This document shows positions 32,180 to 44,647 of a stretch of DNA of 64,000 nucleotides, piece after piece. Made by a program: the position numbers and the translations under genes. Source of the DNA: Hericium rajendrae (lineage: Eukaryota > Basidiomycota > Agaricomycetes > Russulales > Hericiaceae). Under the pieces are notes generated by a model. The model saw only the letters and a list, made by a program, of their open reading frames with translations, was not told the origin of the DNA and did not search any database. How positions within the stretch are numbered: position 1 is the stretch's first letter; the number at the start of each line of letters is the position of its first letter. The stretch is taken from assembly GCA_033439255.1 (NCBI GenBank), contig CM065882.1, positions 1,488,001-1,552,000 of the forward strand. Reading direction: 5' to 3'.

Positions 32180-35100
32180 TCATAGTACTAGCTTGAAGTA
32201 AACAGACGTAGCAGGAAGGTACAATATGCACTGTGCTTGAGATGCATCCAGCACAGTTGGTGGTTCACTGTGCATATGCATTGGCAATGGGGTCTGTGGT
32301 GCGGTGGCATGTCCTATCGTAGGTGGGGGCTCACTCTGGCAAGTTGCAGGCACATTCATCACATCAGGCAGAGTGTCAGCTGGCACATCGTGCAGGGCTT
32401 GCTCTGTGACAGTTGGTGACATGTGGTCTGGAGGCAGTTGGTCGGCCTCTGGGACAGTATGGTCTGTCGTGGGAGTATCTCTCAGTGCAGCATTGTCTCC
32501 GTCAATGGCAACCCACTCCTCTGGAGCACGACCGTCAAAAAGTTCAATTAGCCAATCATCCGTGAGCATGTCAGTCATCGGCAGCAGTGCAATGTCATCT
32601 CAAATGACATTGCACTCAACAGTGATCGAGTGCTTGCAGGGCCAATATACTAATATTCCTTTGCTCTTGCTGCTGTAGCTAACGAACTTCCCTTTGTCAG
32701 CACATTCATCAAGCTTTAGTCAGTTCTCAATGCAGACCCAGATGGGGCATTCCCATTCATGCAGGTCCAACAGGTCTGATTTCTTGCTGAATGCCCATTC
32801 ATATCGGGTTTGGTTGCCAGTGATCTTTCCTCTGGTGCAGTTCCAAAGCCACATGGCATGTTGCATCACAGTGGCCCAGAGGAATTTAGGGAGTCCCACG
32901 GCCAATAGCATTGCAAGGATGCATGTGACACTCATGCAGAAAAAAAAAGTTCTGTGGCACCATTCTGTGAAGACGAGTCATGCAATATCTTTTCATGATG
33001 TGTGCCTTGCTTCATGAGATGATCTTCGAATGCGAGGCTGGTGTACTTGCCACCTTGGTCAGAATAGAAAGTCTGTATTACAGAGACCCTCCAATGAACT
33101 TGGACAAATTTCTGGTAGTTCACATATTTGTCGAAAGCTTTGCTCTTGTGCTGGAGGAATGAGATGAGGACCTCATAGGTTGTATCGTCCAATAATGTCA
33201 TAGCATACCAATGTCTGGCAAGGGATGCAATGTGAGCAGGGCCGAATAGATCAGATGATACAAGTTTGCCATAGATTGTCGATCGAGATCACGTGCATTC
33301 TTTTGGAAATGGCACATGCTGGATTTTTGCTTGGACACAAGCTCGGCAGAGTTCCATCTCCTGGATCAGATCATCGAGATTAATGCCAGTGATCATGCCA
33401 TGCTTGATTAGAGACTTTGCAGCATCAATTGACATATGGCCTAGCTGGTGATGAAGGTCAGCAGTGGACAGCATGGGATTGGCACTATGGTCATCGATGG
33501 CCACAATGGAAACTAGCACATGTGCGAGTGCATCTGCAGGACTAGTAAATTTGTAGAGGTTGTTGTCACACAGGATGCATGTGATGGTTTGCAAATCTGG
33601 CAATGTCCATCACAGAACATTGTCAAAAAGCCCAATGCATTAATGCAGCTGATTGAAATCAGGGTAAACACTATGCTCAGCATGTACAGTACTGTACCAT
33701 TTTGATCGTAAGCTCATGTCACAGGTCACAGGGACCCTTGAGCTATGCCTAATCATCACTTTGTCACTAGTCACAAGGTCTGATGAGCCTCATTGATATC
33801 TGTGACCAAATTTTGATTATAATTAAATTAAAATCAAAATTTTCTCGGTGTAATGCAAGACCTTTGTGGAGGGCTAAAATCATCTCATTACATGTTCAAG
33901 CTGTCTGAGCATTCACAACAAGATAATATGAGATGTCTCCAAGCATATGAGCCTCAACTCCTCAAAAACATAAGGGATGAGTGAGCCTATTTTATTTTTG
34001 GTCATAGGTCACAGCCCGTTGTGAGCCTAAGAGACCAAATGAGCCTACTAAGTTCTCAGTCACAGCTCAACCTCCATGAGCCTATGATCGAAATGGTACA
34101 GTACATCCTTCAGGGTGATCCTGGTGATTGTGTCACCATTTGGGAAGGTAATAATTACATCACCGCAGCCTGTCATGAAGAAGACATGCTTGTCAGCAGT
34201 GATGATCAGTTTAGGTGCAATCTAATGGAAGTTCAAGAATTCTGATCAGAAAGAGGAGTAGTGGTGACTGGTGCTGATGTTGATGCATTGCATCAGCGCT
34301 GAGTCGGGAACCGTGGCAGCTAGTGCTGAGAAAGCAAAATGGGTCTCGAGGGTGGCAGCCACATTTGCTGTACCTTTCCCATTGCTGTCCTTGTCTTTCC
34401 TGCTGCTCTTGCCCTTCCTATCAGATCCCTGCCCCTTTTTTCTGCCTCCTTTCTGCCAGCAATTAGTGGTGCTGTGAAAATGGTGTCTGCAGTTCGAGCA
34501 CTTGACATTGTTCTTCGTGCCAGAGCTACTGCTATTGCTGTTGCCACACATGCCTTGGCTAGTGCCACACTTCTTTGGATTGGATCCCACAATGAGCACT
34601 GTATCAACCTTGTTGAGCTGGGCCTTGATCGCATGATGATCAAATTTCTCATCGACATGAGAAATGATGGTCATTGGCAGGATGGTCTTTCCAGTGATAC
34701 AAGCAGCTAAGAGCATTGCTGAGAGGACAGGATTGTAGTCAGTGAGGAGCAAGGATAAAATTATGGCAGTGAAATTGGTGTCAATTAGTTTAGCCCCCAT
34801 GCCTGCTAATTCTTCCTTCATGCAAAGCAACAAATTGAAATGCTCATGAATGTCACCGCTGGGTTGACAACGTGTCTCCTGGAGCCATCACCGGAGATTG
34901 ATTTGGACCATTTTGGTCTTGCCCTTGTATTCATTACATGTATGGCAGACCATACTTTGTGTGCACGATCAAGATCTTGCATGCATGAAAGGAGTGATTT
35001 GATGATTGTCAAGAAGATCTGTTGTTTGATGGTGTATTCCTGTTGGAGCCACTTGTTCCACTTTTCTTTGTAATCATCCAGTTGCTTGGTCATCGGATTG

Positions 35101-35510
35101 ACATCCTTTTTGTCTTTATCGAGTGATGTCAATGGTTCCTTTGGTTCCTTGGCAGTGCCTCTCAGATGGTGCATCAAACCTTTTACTCTGATCATGATCA
35201 CAATGCAGGTTTTGTACGTCACCCAGTTCGAGCCATTGGCTGTGAGCTTCGGAACAGTGCAAAGGTTGAATGAGTTGTTGAGCAACATTAATTCAGGACC
35301 AGGGCCCATAACCTCTTAGAAGAACCAGGGTATGGGAGGTATCTAAAATGATACTGAGCAGTCAGGACTCAGTGATAGAAGAATTCACTGCATTGATTAT
35401 GTACCTAGAATGATACCGAGCAGTCAGGACTGCCCATGGAGTAAGTACATTAATAATCAATGAAAGAAGCATAGATCACATACCTCAGTGATAGAAGAAT
35501 TCGCTGAGGT
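32180..35510 (-). mobile_element. Ty1/copia LTR retrotransposon fossil
   Basis: Minus-strand fragments in the expected order are a gag-like part (35309-34818), a gag C-terminal part with a CX2CX4HX4C-type zinc knuckle (34833-34246), a GAG-pre-integrase segment (33603-33289), integrase pieces (33201-32720) and a late segment (32578-32180). Reverse transcriptase and RNase H were not found, and there are many breaks. Upstream, 35340-35510 holds paired motifs (GAGCAGTCAGGACT twice; CAGTGATAGAAGAATTC twice) that are likely remains of the 5' LTR and leader. A MITE (33690-34103) is nested inside. Old and immobile. Confidence 0.78.
33690..34103. mobile_element. MITE, TACTGTACC family, copy 2 (inside the copia fossil)
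   Basis: TACTGTACCATTTTGATCGT at 33690 pairs with the complementary right end ending GGTACAGTA at 34103 over ~30 bp (including AAGCTCATG / CATGAGCC). The interior is rich in GTGACTAGT/GAGCCT words, as in the copy at 23504. The copia coding similarity lies on both sides. Non-coding. Confidence 0.75.
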
Positions 35511-36180
35511 AAACATCCTGCAAACTTGTGCCTACATCAACAGCACGAGGGGCTGAAAGCAACTGTACAGTAGTGTACATAATCGATCTGGGCTCCAGGC
35601 CTGAAACATCTAATCTAAAGGTAAGGAACGAGATAAGATGAAAATCACACTTAGTGTGCTTTGATAATGGGCATTTGCCCCAATCTCAACAAAGGTACAG
35701 GCAAGTGACACACCTGCACATGGCAACACACAATGTGTGTATATGGTTGTACTGACTGACATGCTCACATTCAGCTGTAGCCATCTCTGAGCTGTCACTG
35801 GCCCATCCACAAGGTACATTGAGATGTGGTGAACCAGCATAGGGTGTGGCCAGTGAACATGAAGCACAGTGGGCTGGCATGAGGTGTAGCAGGCATGCAC
35901 GAGGCACTGGCCCCAGCACAATGCTACATGCCAAGTATAAGGCATGAGGTACAGGTACATGACATGCCTACACAGGTGTGCTAACTGATGTGCTTGTGCA
36001 TAGCTATGACCATTTATCAGCCATACATATGCTAGCATGTGTAGCATCTGAGCCCATGCATAAGACATCAGAGGCAGGGCATGGTGTGTCTGATCTATGT
36101 GTGAGATAATTTATATACCTTCATTAATAATAATAAAAAGGAATCGTTTTGCCATGCACAGCATTGGCCCTCTTCCCCCA
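35511..36180. other. TG/CA-rich stretch without recognised genes
   Basis: 35630-36090 is rich in GCACA, CATGC and TGTGC words, much like the decayed C-rich module of R1, but no hairpin or donor motif was found. Overlapping minus-strand open frames are explained by composition. Confidence 0.35.
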
Positions 36181-36540
36181 AGTATGTATGAGAGATAAGA
36201 TTGGATGAAATGAGATAGGATTGGATAAAATGAGATAAAATAGCATAAGTGATTGTATAAGAGTTGAGATAAGATAAGAAAAGATAGGATAGGATAGGAT
36301 GAGATAAAATGGAATAAGATAGCATAGAATTGCATTGATGTGATTGTGATAAGGTGGACACTATATGGTAGACAGTCTTTCATAGTAATGATTCAATATT
36401 GAGATGCTGCAGTTATCTTGCATTAAATTTAGTTGGATAGATTGAAATTGGATAGGATAGGATTGAAGACATGAAAAATGGATGGAATAAGATAGGATAG
36501 GATAGTACATAGAATCTTAGATAGAATTGATAGAATAGAT
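36180..36540 (-). repeat. GATAGGAT-rich degenerate repeat
   Basis: Repeated GGATAGGATAGGAT and GAGATAAGAT words, the complement of the TATCC repeats at 11510-11880. It lies 140 bp outside the truncated HMG-like gene of the inverted copy. This fits it being the other subterminal repeat of an element A relative. Bases 36541-36681 show nothing else. Confidence 0.5.
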
Positions 36541-36681
36541 GGTTTTAAGATTGTATTCTAATATTCAACTACATATATATAACTATAATATCATAGACTT
36601 TTTATTATGTTAAAAGTTAATGTGGATGGATTAATCAATATGATTGGATTAATCCAACCACCTTACAACTCATAGGTAGGA

Positions 36682-38172
36682 ACCCGTGCCGGTAGGTGAG
36701 CTTGCTCGCGAGTCATCACCGAGATCAAGCAGTTGTCGACTCTCATTCTTTATCACAAATGCAAAAGGGAAGGGCCCGTCCAAATCGGCATTTTGAATGA
36801 GATCAGCAAACTCGAAGACCTCCCGCGGGCTCATTTTGGAGGGCTGAAGGACTTTGAAACGGCTGAATTGGTTGTCATTGGCGACAAATGCTGATCTGTG
36901 AGCATTGATAAGGCCCCACGGCACATCGTCAGATACCTCTTGCGGTGCACTGCGCGCTATGGAAACTGTAAGCCACTATCTTAGCATTTACCAGAGCATT
37001 CAAAGTGACATACACCATAGACCGGCTAGGAGCTGCTCGAGAACTTCACCGAGGCTAGCAGGAGTCATTGTTTTGATGGGTAGGTTATCTATTACCGGTC
37101 GGCCACTTGAATTGAAGTGTATCTTCAGCTTAGAGGCATCTTTCATCGAATTGGTCATGGCATCTTGGACTAAAGAACTACGTCACCAACAAAGCAAGAG
37201 ATAAAAAAACAGCTACGCACTGGGAAGAACTTTCTCAGCCCAGTCCTTGAACACTTTTCGCAGCCCAGTCTTATAGTCCTCAATGTCCTTCGGCCCAAAG
37301 TCATTGGGGCTATCGTGAACTGAAGTACTGTCACAGTATCGATTAGAATACATCTGGACTGTAATGCATGTGATGCACGAAGGACGTACTAGAATGTCTT
37401 TACAACGCCGCGACCATTTCGGTATGCGCCTTGAACGAAGAACACGACATCTCCATATTGGTGCCAATCATAACCTTGCAATGGCTCGAGGGCACCGACT
37501 ATGGCAGCCATGACTTGCTCTTGATTCCTGAACATAAAAATGAGCCGAGTTTTTAGAACGAAGAAGAAAGTCGAAAACATACCCGTAGATGTGGTCTACT
37601 GGAGGGGGTTTGTCATGAGACTTGTTCACCTTGTCTGCCTTTGCATTCCAGACAGCCTTCTCCTCCTCAGTCAACATTTCCCATCTCTTCCGTGCCACCT
37701 GCCTCCAGAGCGTGAGGTTATCACTTTCTTCACCTTTCTCTCGTTCTTCCTGCATTTCTTGCCGGATGTGGACAGCTTGCGCGATACGGAAAAGAAACTC
37801 CCCATTGGTGGCCTTGGGCTTCTTCGGAGCTTTGACGGGTTTCACACGAGACTTCAGCGTCTTGGAAGTCTGATTATAGAACCAGCGCACGACTTTCTGT
37901 TCACGGGGTACTATTTCAGCAATGATAATCAAAAAGAGATAAAAAATCAATGTTACCGTGCAAACCTCCTCGCGGCTTGTGTCCTTCATGAATTGACTAT
38001 GGAAGCCATCCAGTACCTTCTTGCGCACCCACTGTGACCCTTGTCCTTTAGCAGGATTCGTCTCCTGAAATTCGAGCCATTCAGTGATGAATTTTTGAAG
38101 CCAGTCTTTGTGCTCAGTGTTAAGTGTACCCGCCCGCACAACACTTTCTTCATCAGCGTCAGAGGGTGCCAT
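36682..38172 (-). pseudogene. Truncated HMG-like accessory gene, inverted copy
   Basis: Copy of 21328-22818, starting at 38172. Exons 1-5 and the introns are intact, but exon 6 is cut after ...SPTGTG at 36682 and followed by unrelated sequence, so the basic tail is lost. Differences from the full gene include Ser to Leu in NADSDGP and His to Arg in NQFSHFK. One is C to T at a CpG in this copy; the other is the same change in the full gene. Confidence 0.85.
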
Positions 38173-38643
38173 GCGAAGTGAACAGTCAGCGCGAGTATAT
38201 CGGAAATATGAAGGGATAGCCAATAACCCGCTTACACTCTGGTTTATATATGTCATCCCTTCAAAGCGAGCCACACCGACAAGTGGCTTGAACATGAATT
38301 GTGCATTGTATGGCCACCGGTGTCTCACCAGTTGTGTGCTTTGAGCAGGTGGTCTGGGTGCCACATGTAAGTAAGCCCCGCAAGGCATTCAATGTCAGTT
38401 ATCTCTAAATGACGCACTGTTCATCCTGCAGTATCCTCCACTGCTTGTCCTGGCCTCCCTTACATCCGGCTACCTGATATCAAGAATGTGTACCTGCGAT
38501 AAGCACAAGAAGGAATAGAACTGTGGATGGAGGTACAATTAAAGAACATTCAGAGCAAACATTGTAGTACAAGTGATAGAGCCATGCCAATAACAGTACA
38601 AATGAAGCATGGAAGCGCTAACGATAAAGCCACGTAGACAAGA

Positions 38644-39924
38644 CTATACACGACGAGACACTCTATCCAATGGAGAAGACATAAGTGGTGGCGAAGATAA
38701 TTTGGACTTTGACCGTCCCCCAGATGCCACCGCACGGGATGAGCAAACCGCATCATTGTCCAGGATGAGTTCAGCGTGTTCTTCCCAGTCTCTCATCGTG
38801 CGAACACCAGATGCACGCAGGAGAACCAGACCTCCATCCTCTACCGACAGTGGTGTATCCCATCGCAAAGTGACCCACCTCTGCTTCGCAACATGATAGA
38901 GCTCCACTCCAACAGTGCGCTCTAGTCCAATCTGACCCAATATCAACTTGTGATCATCCAAGACCAGACGGCGCCCTCGTCGAGCACACATAGCTGCGGA
39001 GGAAGGCGAACGAACGTCCTAAAAGATAATGAGCACTTCACAAGGAGCATGGAACAGAGTACGTACTGAATACCATCCCATGATGGTCACAACGACCTTA
39101 TCATCGAGCTCAGGTCGCGATGGCAGAGGTGCAAGAACCCTGGATGACGATCCAGGCTTCGCGGTAGGAGTGGGGATATGGACTGGGCGGCCAACTTTGT
39201 CTTCATCATCCGAGTCAGAGATAATGACCAATGATCCAGAAGGCGTTGCAGCTGCTGTGCGAGATTTTTCTACTCTCGAGCGCACAGCCAGTGGTGTCTC
39301 ACAGAACTCGATTTCAGATTCAGAATCTTCCTCAATGACGGACCGTTGGGCTGGGTGAGTACGATCCTCGGCGACGGTACATGGCAACTGCAAAGATTGA
39401 AGGATCTGGATGCGAGATGTCGAGTCTAGTTCTGCCTTGATACGCCACCATGACGCGAACGGCTCGCTGTGGATGATGATATCGGGGGATAGGCGATCTG
39501 TGAGCCATTTGAAACAATCCCTTTTTCCTTGGCCTCTTGCGGGAGCACACTGTATATCGCGTGAGTATAGGATATAAAGCATTCAACAGATACTAACTAT
39601 TTGATACCACCTGCCAGCATCAAGGACATCCGTGTTTCCCACTGACAAGTAAGGTCCGAGTGTACGAAAATCCGTGTGCTCGTGTCGCACAATTGCAGGA
39701 CGCCTCGGGGCCAGCTCCATCAACGCCGCGCGAATACGATCCTGGTTCTGCTTGTTCCTATCCTTCTTGCTGCTTGCTGTCAAAGCTGGGTCCGCATCTG
39801 CCGCGGGAGTCCCCGTTGCATTGCGACGTCGCAGTCCCTGTGTAACCCGTCTTGGCGTCGATGGATATGGGGCTGACGAAACAGCCCCTTGCTGTTGAGA
39901 ACGTCCTGAGGGTGTCTTGGGCAT
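38644..39924 (-). CDS. GRF-zinc-finger-like accessory protein, inverted copy
   Basis: Same three exons as the gene at 19576-20856, with the translated segments identical over their whole length. The start is at 39924 and the stop at 38644. No frame break. Promoter and introns are also duplicated, so it could be expressed. Confidence 0.72.
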
Positions 39925-40240
39925 GGTAGTGAGAGCGAAAGAGTCGAGTTGATCGAATGATCCTACGCATTTAAAGCAAATGAATGAGCGGACCACTATT
40001 GCATTGTATCAGCACCAAGGTGTCATCACTCAAAAGCCACGACTCAGCTTTGTTTGCGTGGCACACGCATCCGCATTATCCTGTAATAAAACAAAAAAAC
40101 AATTCAGATAGGCAAAATTGATGAGCAATTTGCTATTGTTCGTAAACAAAATACAGATCTGCGGTAAGACGGAATGTAGTCAAAGCTCAAACAATAAAGG
40201 CCGCTGCCCACACCAACTGTAAAGGCCATCGAGTATAGTA

Positions 40241-42306
40241 CTACGCCAAGGTGGGCGGACGATGTAACTTGCAGGATATTTTCCTATGGGAAGGCGACGG
40301 AAGCAGAGGAGAAGGCATATACCCTAAGTGGCACATGAAAGTTTGTACGTAGAATGTGAGTAGCTGCCGCTCAACACTCAAGAAAACGGCCTCCTCAAGT
40401 GTCTCAATGCGTACGTCTCGCATCACGCTGACTCTCTGCCACTTTTGGTGGTCGAACCCTGGCCAGTACTGTAAAAACCCCTGCAATGCGCTCACCATGC
40501 AGTACGGCTTGTCCAATGGCCCTCATAATGCAGCTTGCCGTCCGAAGCATAACCCGTGAATGTCTGGATACATCTTGTTACGAAAGCATGGGTACCTGGA
40601 GGCTCCCGGACGTATTTTGTATGCATGACAGCAAGATCTGCCTGGAGTGTGTACCTGCTGAAGCGATACAATAAAGTGTACCGGATCTCCATATCGTCCG
40701 CCGCCGATGCATCCACAGGGCAACCACATTCTAGAGGCGATACAGCGCGGTCGGCATTCACAATGATGTCGTCATTATCAGGACCGAAGACCATGGGACC
40801 TCCATATCTCCAAAATTCAGCAGCATCGTACGCCACGTCAATCGCAGGATCAAATCGTTCGCCTAGAGTTGGCCATTGTGATCTCCAATAAGAGTCACCC
40901 AGGATGCGTCTCCAATCTCGTGTACTGAGACCCTCTGCCTCTCGTATGAAGCATTTATCCAGAGCATCCTGTAAGATGAGAGCATGGAAGAAGAAAGTCG
41001 TTTGATTCTCAGGAGAGATACCCCAGAAAAGATGGAACGGAGGTGCCTTGAAAAGTCGCGAAGTCCCTCGATCAGACATATCATCCGGGTTCACCATATA
41101 AATCGCGTTTCTGTAGATTTCGACCAGCCGCCGCATCCACGAGGGCGGATCCGAGGTGTTGTACCAGCGCCGCCATTCGTTATGTGCAATTGGCTCTTTG
41201 GGACAACGCTGTTGCACTATCAAACTCGCATCAGTCACAGACATGGACAATGATTGTGTCACAAACTTACTGGTTAGAGCGTGTTCCCGTTTTGCTAGAA
41301 CGCCCTTGTACTCGTCGGTGGGATTAAATAGATCATCATGAGAAGCACAGCCACGCGCTGCGGGCTCGAAGTCTCGCGTGTTCTTGACGAGGGGCGGGTA
41401 CCACCAATGCGGACCACCATGCTTCGTACTGCAGTCCTTCCAAGGGGCAAGCTTGCATTGTATATCCCGCTGAGCCATCTTGACAATTTTCGTGGGATCC
41501 AGGGGGGCCCAATCGTCGGAGTTGAGCTCGATATAGACTGCTACATGTAGGGCAGCGAACGTTCGAAATACTGCCAGATCAGGAGCAAATATCCCTCTGG
41601 TTTCTCGGCGGGTTCGGACGGCAAGGCTATCTTTTCGCTGCACCACGGGAACTTGGACATCAGACCACCACTCCTCGAAGGCAACCAATTCCAGGAGAGC
41701 ACGCTGAAAATGACGAAAGACAATGACAAATTCTTTCCAGGATCTCAGGCCAGCCTTAAGCAACGAATAACAGTCCAGAGCCCGGCTAGCTGTGGTGTGG
41801 GGCACAGTGATATGAGCGAAGACACTGCTGGCTTGTAGGAGAGGAAATATTTCGGAGGTCATCTTGGCACTCCACTCCCATTCGACACGAAGAGCTGATA
41901 GAAGGGTTGGCGTAGCAACGTGCTTCTGAGAATCATGTGGATGTGGTACCCAAAGGTCCTTAGACACAGAGCGTCCAAGGATGGCGTGGGGTTGACTACA
42001 ATTCAGAAAAAGGACAGGGATATAAGCCAGATATGGTGCAGAGGTATCGTAGGGGCAAGGATATTTCGTCCACTCGAAGACACCCCATAGTCCATCCGTC
42101 TGAAGCTGAGGGAAAGTTGAAATATCGAGAGGAACAGGAACCATCCGTGTGTTCGCGGCGACGATGACTTTGCCCAACGACGGCTGCATCGCCCATGCTG
42201 AATAATGGCACGGGAAGGTCTGACAGGTAGGACAAATGAGCACTCACGTACGCTAACAAAAAGGACTACGTCTTACCTTTGGCGCATTACACGATGATTG
42301 AGACAT
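40241..42306 (-). pseudogene. ACC1 accessory gene, inverted copy (frameshifted)
   Basis: Copy of 17193-19259. Read from 42306, the frame is open through most of the gene. Near 40492 a GGG of the intact copy is GG, which shifts the frame and removes the last ~85 residues. Another visible change is GCAPRDD to GCASHDD (two transitions). The single-base loss in a G run could also be a sequencing error. Confidence 0.82.
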
Positions 42307-42399
42307 GTTGAAAACGAGATCACACTGATCGAGAATCCTTGCAACCTACTCGATCATCAGCGTCACAGCGTGAATGGTGGGGTAGCAACAGAATTGGCT

Positions 42400-42900
42400 T
42401 AAGCAAGATGACTAGCTAGTCACCCCTTAATCACAGTAATCTTAAGCAAGTTTGTAGGCTAGTTTCTCATGACTATAGTAGATGATTGTATATTTTGTCT
42501 GTGTAGACTAGATGAGTGACAGGAATTCAACAACAGTATGACTATTTCCAATGACTAGATTTTATGTGACTACTTGAACTGAGTGTCTATTACCTGATAT
42601 TGGACCACTATGGATAGTGACTAGACGATTAGACTAGATAAGCGACTAAGGTTCGATGACAATGTAACTACTTCCAATGACTAGATTTTCCGTGACTACT
42701 CGAATTGAATGTCTACTCCCTAGTATTGAGCCACTGCGGATAGCGACTAGACAACTTAGCGACTAGATCCTATGACTACATCACATTCTTAAGAATGAGT
42801 CACTATATACAAGCCGCTATGATAACGACTGCATTTTATGAGTTACACAATGACTAGATGACTAGATGACTTGTACAAACGACTAGATGAGCAAGGTATC
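42400..42900 (+). repeat. GACTA-rich subterminal repeat, left end of element B
   Basis: Dense TGACTA, GACTAGATGACTAG and TGACTACT words with two ~120-bp similar units (ATGACTAGATTTTATGTGACTACTTG near 42550 and its relative near 42675). Similar words resume at 44470-44560, after the mitochondrial-carrier pieces, so the repeat zone was split or the pieces were captured within it. Confidence 0.6.
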
Positions 42901-43303
42901 TGTGGTGTGCAACGAGGTCGAAGAATGTCCATAAGAGTCCATGCATTGTCATGCTGTGAGGTAGCCAAGTCCCGCGAGCAGGGGCTTCAGGTTCTCACCA
43001 TCGGGACCTGGGCAGAGTTAGGGTCAAGGTCAATAGATGAACCGGAAACCGACCTTGGATGAGCCGCCGAAATGTCTCGATGGGCCCTCGGTATCATTCG
43101 CCTGCAAGAGCATGCTGCTGGTTTTTCGTTTTCACACTGAAGCCAATTGTTCAGCTCTCCGGTCGATGAAAGAGGAAAGCAGCAACCTACACATCAAGGG
43201 GATATATCATGGCCCACGAACTGACACCGGCAAAGGAACCGCAGACAAATAGAAACAGAGATGAATGGATTGGTGGGGTGGAGCCTTGCTCGCCTGAAGG
43301 TAA

Positions 43304-43900
43304 TCATCCAAGCTTGTGGCTCAATCCGTCATATTCGAAGAAATACAGTGCAGTTCCCAATGTATCGCGGACTTGCAGCTCGTTCAGCAAATTGTGCATG
43401 CCGTACATTGACATTAAAGACTTACAACAATGAAGACAGAACCCGGTGTATAGACCGAGGGGGCCGTCCGTCCTGATGATCTTGCGAACAGCGCTCATCG
43501 TGCTTGACGGTTTCACAAGATGCAGCCCCTTTTTTATCGATTATTGTACGCTGACTATGAGCATCACGAATGGCATGAGCGAGCTGAGGAAGAACGTCTT
43601 TGCAGATGATGCGGATGATGTCAAAAGTCTTATGTGGACAAACGAGCAGGCGTGGGTAGCGTTGCATGCATCGGCAAAGTGTCGCACCTGTACTTGGGGG
43701 GTACACCAAAGCATATTGTTCAGAACATTTCACTTGTCGATTTGGCTATGAAGATCCCTTGACTAACTCGAACGCTGCGAGGATAAAGGTCAGTAGCCTG
43801 CCATCCGGCTGAAGGTCATGACGTAGGACCCACCCGCACTGCCAAATAAGACCAACGACCCAGCTATTGCACCACCACAACTGCCGACGTAGCAACATGG
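43304..43900 (-). pseudogene. Mitochondrial carrier protein, gene pieces
   Basis: Minus strand. 43540-43304 reads KGLHLVKPSSTMSAVRKIIR, TDGPLGLYTGF, then an intron (GTAAGT..TGCAAG, ~43431-43376), then RDTLGTALYFFEYDGLSHKLG, the style of a fungal mitochondrial solute carrier (SLC25 family). Further upstream, ~43880-43800 has GSCGGAIAGSLVLFGSA, like a first carrier repeat. Between them and beyond, the frame is lost and the C-terminal half is absent. It lies inside the terminal repeats of element B, so it is probably captured host sequence. Bases 42900-43300 and 43900-44470 show nothing else. Confidence 0.62.
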
Positions 43901-44647
43901 AAGAAATCACTGTTATTCATTAGTTTACGGTCGTAAAAGTACTCCTTCGTGCGATGATAGATGGTGAGCAACGCAGCGCCTATATCATTTTCAATATGCA
44001 ACGGAGTACAGCCGTCAGGAATGCAACTTACGAACAAATGATATGGTCATGGTGGCCTGCAAATATTGATACGTGACTCGTCGTGATGATTGCCTTGTTG
44101 CTTGTGTGCCTTGTTGCTTGTGGTGTTGCTTGTGGTAGAGCACCAGAGCCACGCGCCGCAACTTCAGCTGCCTTCTCGTGTTGGCGCATTCAACAGGACA
44201 TCCTGACGTCGCAAGAAATCATATCGGGCAGCTGGATCAAATATGAATTTTGACGGGCTTCATTGGAAAGATCGGTGTTGTATCAGTCGGCCTGCACTCG
44301 GGTGCTGTTCGTTCCTCCCGTTCCCTATGGGTTGTGTCCGAGTCAAATCCGATGTAACAGGAAATGAGGGAGTAGCTTACCGGCACCGGAGACGAATGCG
44401 ACAGCTTCGCCATTGGTCTATCTCCAAGCCTCTGGCCCCATGCCGTCGAAGTGGGCTACAAGAATGAGTATATACGAAGAGTTATAAGCACGACTATAAC
44501 ACATGACTAGAAAGCACGACTACATACCACGACTAGAAAGAATGACTATATACGATGGCTATTCCCAAAATGTCAGAGACAAATGCGAGGCTAGGTACGT
44601 TACAGCAAGATAACAGCAAGAAAATTCACGATCTTATCTCAACCGCT

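Larger units (their letters stand above)
36682..42376 (-). repeat. Right (inverted) copy of the 5.7-kb duplication
   Basis: Reverse complement of 17123-22818, nearly identical. It ends at 42376, just 14 bp before the left terminal repeat of KDZ element B, and at 36682 inside the HMG-like gene. It contains no transposase. Confidence 0.92.
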
